From: Ilumatobacteraceae bacterium
GTDB taxonomy: Bacteria; Actinomycetota; Acidimicrobiia; Acidimicrobiales; Ilumatobacteraceae
Direction: 5' to 3'
Length of the DNA stretch: 7,403 bases
NCBI GenBank assembly: GCA_025456105.1
Contig: JALOLG010000162.1
Location: forward strand, 1 to 7,403
The position numbers were made by a program, and so were the translations under genes. Positions 5,552-7,403 of this stretch are shown here, piece after piece. The notes under the pieces are model-generated. The model saw only the letters and a list, made by a program, of their open reading frames with translations. It searched no databases and was not told the origin of the DNA. The first letter of the stretch is position 1, and each line of letters begins with the position of its first letter.

Positions 5552-6174
5552 AGCTGCGGGATCGACGGGGCGCTCGGCCGATCGGGGTCGAGCGCCGGGT
5601 CGCCGGCCGGCAGCGTGCCCTCGAACCACGGGTCGCGCTTCCAGTCGGGCACCGGCGGCTCGCTGCCCTCGTGGGGCACGAAGGGCGAGGACGCCACCTT
5701 GCGGTACTCGTGGACGTAGCGACGGCAGTTCGGGAAGATCGCCCGTGCCCGCACCGACACCGCGGCGATCGCGCCGGGGTACGACTCGACCAGCGGCCCG
5801 CTCTCGACGAACGTCGCGTCGCCGTTGACCCGCAGGCGCGTGCCCCGCTCGAGGTCGATGAACAGCAGGCCGACCCTCGGGTTCACGAGGACGTTGCCGA
5901 GCGTCCGGAACATGCCGTTCCCGTCGTACACGGGGAACACCAGCGTGTGCTCGTCGACCACGCGCACGAAGCCGGGGTCACCGCCCTTGTAGGAGCAGTC
6001 GGGCGCACCGTCGGCGTCGGTCGACGCGATGAAGAACATGTCGCGTCCCTCCACGAACCGTGCGGTCTCGGCCGAGAACGTGTCACCCGCCGCCGAGGCG
6101 AGTCGATCGGCGAGGCGCCGCGTGTCGAAGCGGTCCTGCAGCGCCCGCTGGCCCTCGTGGTAGCTCTCCGTCAT
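5548..6174 (-). CDS. Pyridoxamine 5'-phosphate oxidase-like (PPOX) FMN-binding split-barrel protein
   Basis: A 208-residue protein. A helical N-terminus (1-45) precedes a split beta-barrel core: DMFFIASTDADGAPDCSYKGGDPGFVRVV (45-73), then TLVFPVYDGNGMFRTLGNVLVNPRVGLLFID (77-107) and RLRVNGDATFV (113-123). These are the strands that in this superfamily bind the FMN phosphate and isoalloxazine ring. IFPNCRRYVHEY (147-158) is a recurrent feature of one uncharacterised PPOX branch. A proline-rich tail follows. Related proteins bind FMN, haem or F420, and most have no known substrate; it should not be called PdxH, since that enzyme has different C-terminal motifs. ATG 6174 is chosen over the in-frame GTG at 6183 because GGAGG lies eight bases before the ATG and overlaps the GTG. 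It is 37 bases downstream of a membrane-protein gene and converges on the P450 gene with 13 bases between the two stop codons. Confidence 0.85.
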   Translation of the reverse strand: MTESYHEGQRALQDRFDTRRLADRLASAAGDTFSAETARFVEGRDMFFIASTDADGAPDCSYKGGDPGFVRVVDEHTLVFPVYDGNGMFRTLGNVLVNPRVGLLFIDLERGTRLRVNGDATFVESGPLVESYPGAIAAVSVRARAIFPNCRRYVHEYRKVASSPFVPHEGSEPPVPDWKRDPWFEGTLPAGDPALDPDRPSAPSIPQL

Positions 6175-6182
6175 CGCGACCA

Positions 6183-6187
6183 CCTCC
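6183..6187 (-). promoter_or_regulatory. Strong ribosome binding site (GGAGG) that fixes the PPOX start
   Basis: GGAGG (6187 to 6183) lies eight bases before ATG 6174. The upstream GTG candidate at 6183 overlaps it and could not use it. This is the best ribosome site in the window. Confidence 0.75.
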
Positions 6188-6208
6188 GGTGAGACGACGA
6201 TCGGCGAG

Positions 6209-6214
6209 ACGCTA
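6209..6214 (-). promoter_or_regulatory. Possible -10 box (TAGCGT) for the PPOX gene
   Basis: TAGCGT (6214 to 6209) fits TANNNT. Its TAG is the stop codon of the upstream membrane-protein gene. A start about seven bases downstream would give a leader of roughly 28 bases that includes the GGAGG site. A single TANNNT match with no exact spacing constraint is weak evidence; read-through from the upstream gene is equally possible. Confidence 0.25.
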
Positions 6215-7393
6215 CTGCAGCTCGCCAGGGGCTCCGGACGGGGGGCCCGCCAGGGCGTCGAGGTAGCGGAGGCGGACGGCGAACGCCGTGCGGATCGAGT
6301 CGTCGACCACCTCGGCGCGGAACTCGGTCCGGTAGGTCTCGTCCGTCGCCACGTACACGGTGAACGCGAGCGACGAGAAGGCCGCCAGGAAGCCGGCCAC
6401 CCGGAGCAGCTGCTCGGTGAGCGCGAGCTCGCGGCCGTCGATGGTCACCGACACGAGCACGTCGAGGTCGCCCACCCAGCGCTCGACCAGGTCGGGCGGC
6501 AGCGCCACCACACCGAACACGGTGAGCACACCGCCGACGGCGATGCCGAGCAGGGTGATCTGGACCGCCTGGCCGAAGAGCACGAGCAGCGCCACGTTCA
6601 GCCACTGGCGGCGCGTGAGCGGCGCGACCGCGGCGGGTGTGCGCTCGGTGGGGCGACCCGCGAGGACGGCCGCCGGCGTGTCGGCGGCCTGCGCATCCAC
6701 CTCGTCCCACGACTCGAACGAGCCCACCGCACCGAGATCGCCCGGCAGCCGCGTGAGCACGAACGCCGCACCGACCGCGAACAGGAGCCCGATCGAGACC
6801 GGGTAGGCGAAGCCGGTGAGGCCACCCGCCACCTCCCACACCTCCGCGGTGATGAAGAGGAACGTGACCGCCACGAGCAGGAGCGGCAGCGCCCGGGTGA
6901 GCAGCCGCAGGATGCCGCTCAGCAGCACCCGGATCTGTCGCAGCGCCCACCGCACGATCGGCACGACGCCGTAGCTCGTGGCGAGGAAGACGACACCGAC
7001 ACCGATCACGCCCACGGCGGCGGCCACCAGCGATTCCGTCGGGCGACCGGCGACGAGCGCGAGGGCCGCGGGTCCGAGCGCGACCACGGCGATCTCGACC
7101 CGACCGACGTGCGTGGGCCTGCGCAGCGGCGACGCGCCACGCCGCAGGTTCGGCACGACCCAGGCGAGCAGCACCAGCACGAGCGACCCGGCAGCCACGA
7201 GCGAGTTGTAGGTCGTGCTCGCGTCGCGATCGGTCGCCAGCACCACGCCGATCACGTAGACCGCGGCGAGTGCCGGGAAGGTGCGGGTCCAGATGTCGGT
7301 CGACGCCGCGTAGTCCTCCTGGAAGTGCGGCAGGCCGCGCGCCACGAACCACGACTCGATCTCCTCGCGGACGGGCGACCCGACCACCTCCAC
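6212..7393 (-). CDS. Multi-pass membrane protein of unknown function (5' end at the window edge)
   Basis: A 393-residue protein if it starts at GTG 7393; the frame is still open to the window edge, so the true start may lie outside. I do not recognise a named family. A soluble N-terminus of about 36 residues contains SPVREEIESWFVARGLPHFQEDY, which looks conserved in style. About eight membrane segments follow: 37-54, 64-81, 99-116, 121-148, 169-184, 195-214, 266-298 (perhaps two) and 330-349. Between helices 6 and 7 is a hydrophilic loop (216-264) with FESWDEVDAQ and Ala/Pro-rich linker sequence. A segment at 300-328 (LPPDLVERWVGDLDVLVSVTIDGREL) looks like a small exposed domain, and the C-terminus (350-393) is soluble. 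No transporter, kinase or protease motif is visible. It is upstream of the PPOX gene on the same strand with a 37-base gap. Confidence 0.75.
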   Translation of the reverse strand: MEVVGSPVREEIESWFVARGLPHFQEDYAASTDIWTRTFPALAAVYVIGVVLATDRDASTTYNSLVAAGSLVLVLLAWVVPNLRRGASPLRRPTHVGRVEIAVVALGPAALALVAGRPTESLVAAAVGVIGVGVVFLATSYGVVPIVRWALRQIRVLLSGILRLLTRALPLLLVAVTFLFITAEVWEVAGGLTGFAYPVSIGLLFAVGAAFVLTRLPGDLGAVGSFESWDEVDAQAADTPAAVLAGRPTERTPAAVAPLTRRQWLNVALLVLFGQAVQITLLGIAVGGVLTVFGVVALPPDLVERWVGDLDVLVSVTIDGRELALTEQLLRVAGFLAAFSSLAFTVYVATDETYRTEFRAEVVDDSIRTAFAVRLRYLDALAGPPSGAPGELQ

Positions 7394-7403
7394 GATCGGC
7401 GAC

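Noticed and set aside
4346..5719. A single 457-residue protein from the P450 start
   Set aside because: After codon 215 the frame turns into Arg/Ala/His-rich sequence without a haem loop and runs into the convergent gene. It results from the frame change, not from a fusion.
6171..7352. A second minus-strand open frame of 393 codons over the membrane-protein gene
   Set aside because: It is a shifted frame of the same strand with extreme Arg/Ala/Gly content, whereas the chosen frame gives regular hydrophobic helices.
1..7403. CRISPR arrays, tRNA genes, insertion sequences, attachment sites or a dedicated defence system
   Set aside because: By eye I found no spaced repeats, tRNA-like cloverleaf, transposase or integrase motif, or terminal inverted repeats. 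The window is ordinary chromosomal metabolic gene content.

Overview
The window is uniformly very GC-rich, densely packed bacterial chromosome with GTG and ATG starts, four-base or shorter start/stop overlaps and TANNNT -10 boxes placed right before start codons. Together with a class II DAHP synthase tail, a CYP124-type cytochrome P450, a mycobacterial-style thiolase and a split-barrel FMN protein, this points to an actinobacterium, possibly of the Acidimicrobiia (inference; no rRNA or marker gene is present to fix the taxon). I see no tRNA, rRNA, CRISPR array, insertion sequence or phage gene. No stretch above 50 bases is free of coding sequence.

Layout. Bases 1-1458 hold a plus-strand set joined by overlaps: the last 48 codons of a class II DAHP synthase, a serine beta-lactamase/esterase-like hydrolase, and a 156-residue protein of unknown function. 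This set runs head-on into a minus-strand set (4322 down to 1408): a 99-residue unknown protein, a PIG-L/LmbE zinc deacetylase, a thiolase with its own apparent promoter, and a seven-helix PQ-loop (SWEET-like) membrane protein. The two sets overlap by 51 bases at their 3' ends. At 4323-4345 only 23 bases separate the 99-residue gene from a divergently read P450 gene. The P450 (4346-5534) is broken by a frame-shifting deletion of about 62 bases just before the I-helix. It converges on a minus-strand pair: a PPOX-like flavin-binding protein (6174-5548) and, upstream of it, an eight-helix membrane protein of unknown family (7393-6212), which may start beyond the window edge.

How the genes relate. 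Thiolase (acyl-CoA cleavage or condensation) and a CYP124-like P450 (methyl-branched lipid or sterol omega-hydroxylation in mycobacteria) suggest lipid metabolism, but nothing shows that the neighbours form one pathway. The clearest unusual signals are regulatory and structural: two back-to-back leaderless promoters that share one TA step, a hairpin that contains both stop codons of a convergent pair, and the damaged P450. I found no convincing new multi-gene system; the two unknown proteins (99 aa and 393 aa) are the best candidates for undescribed function.
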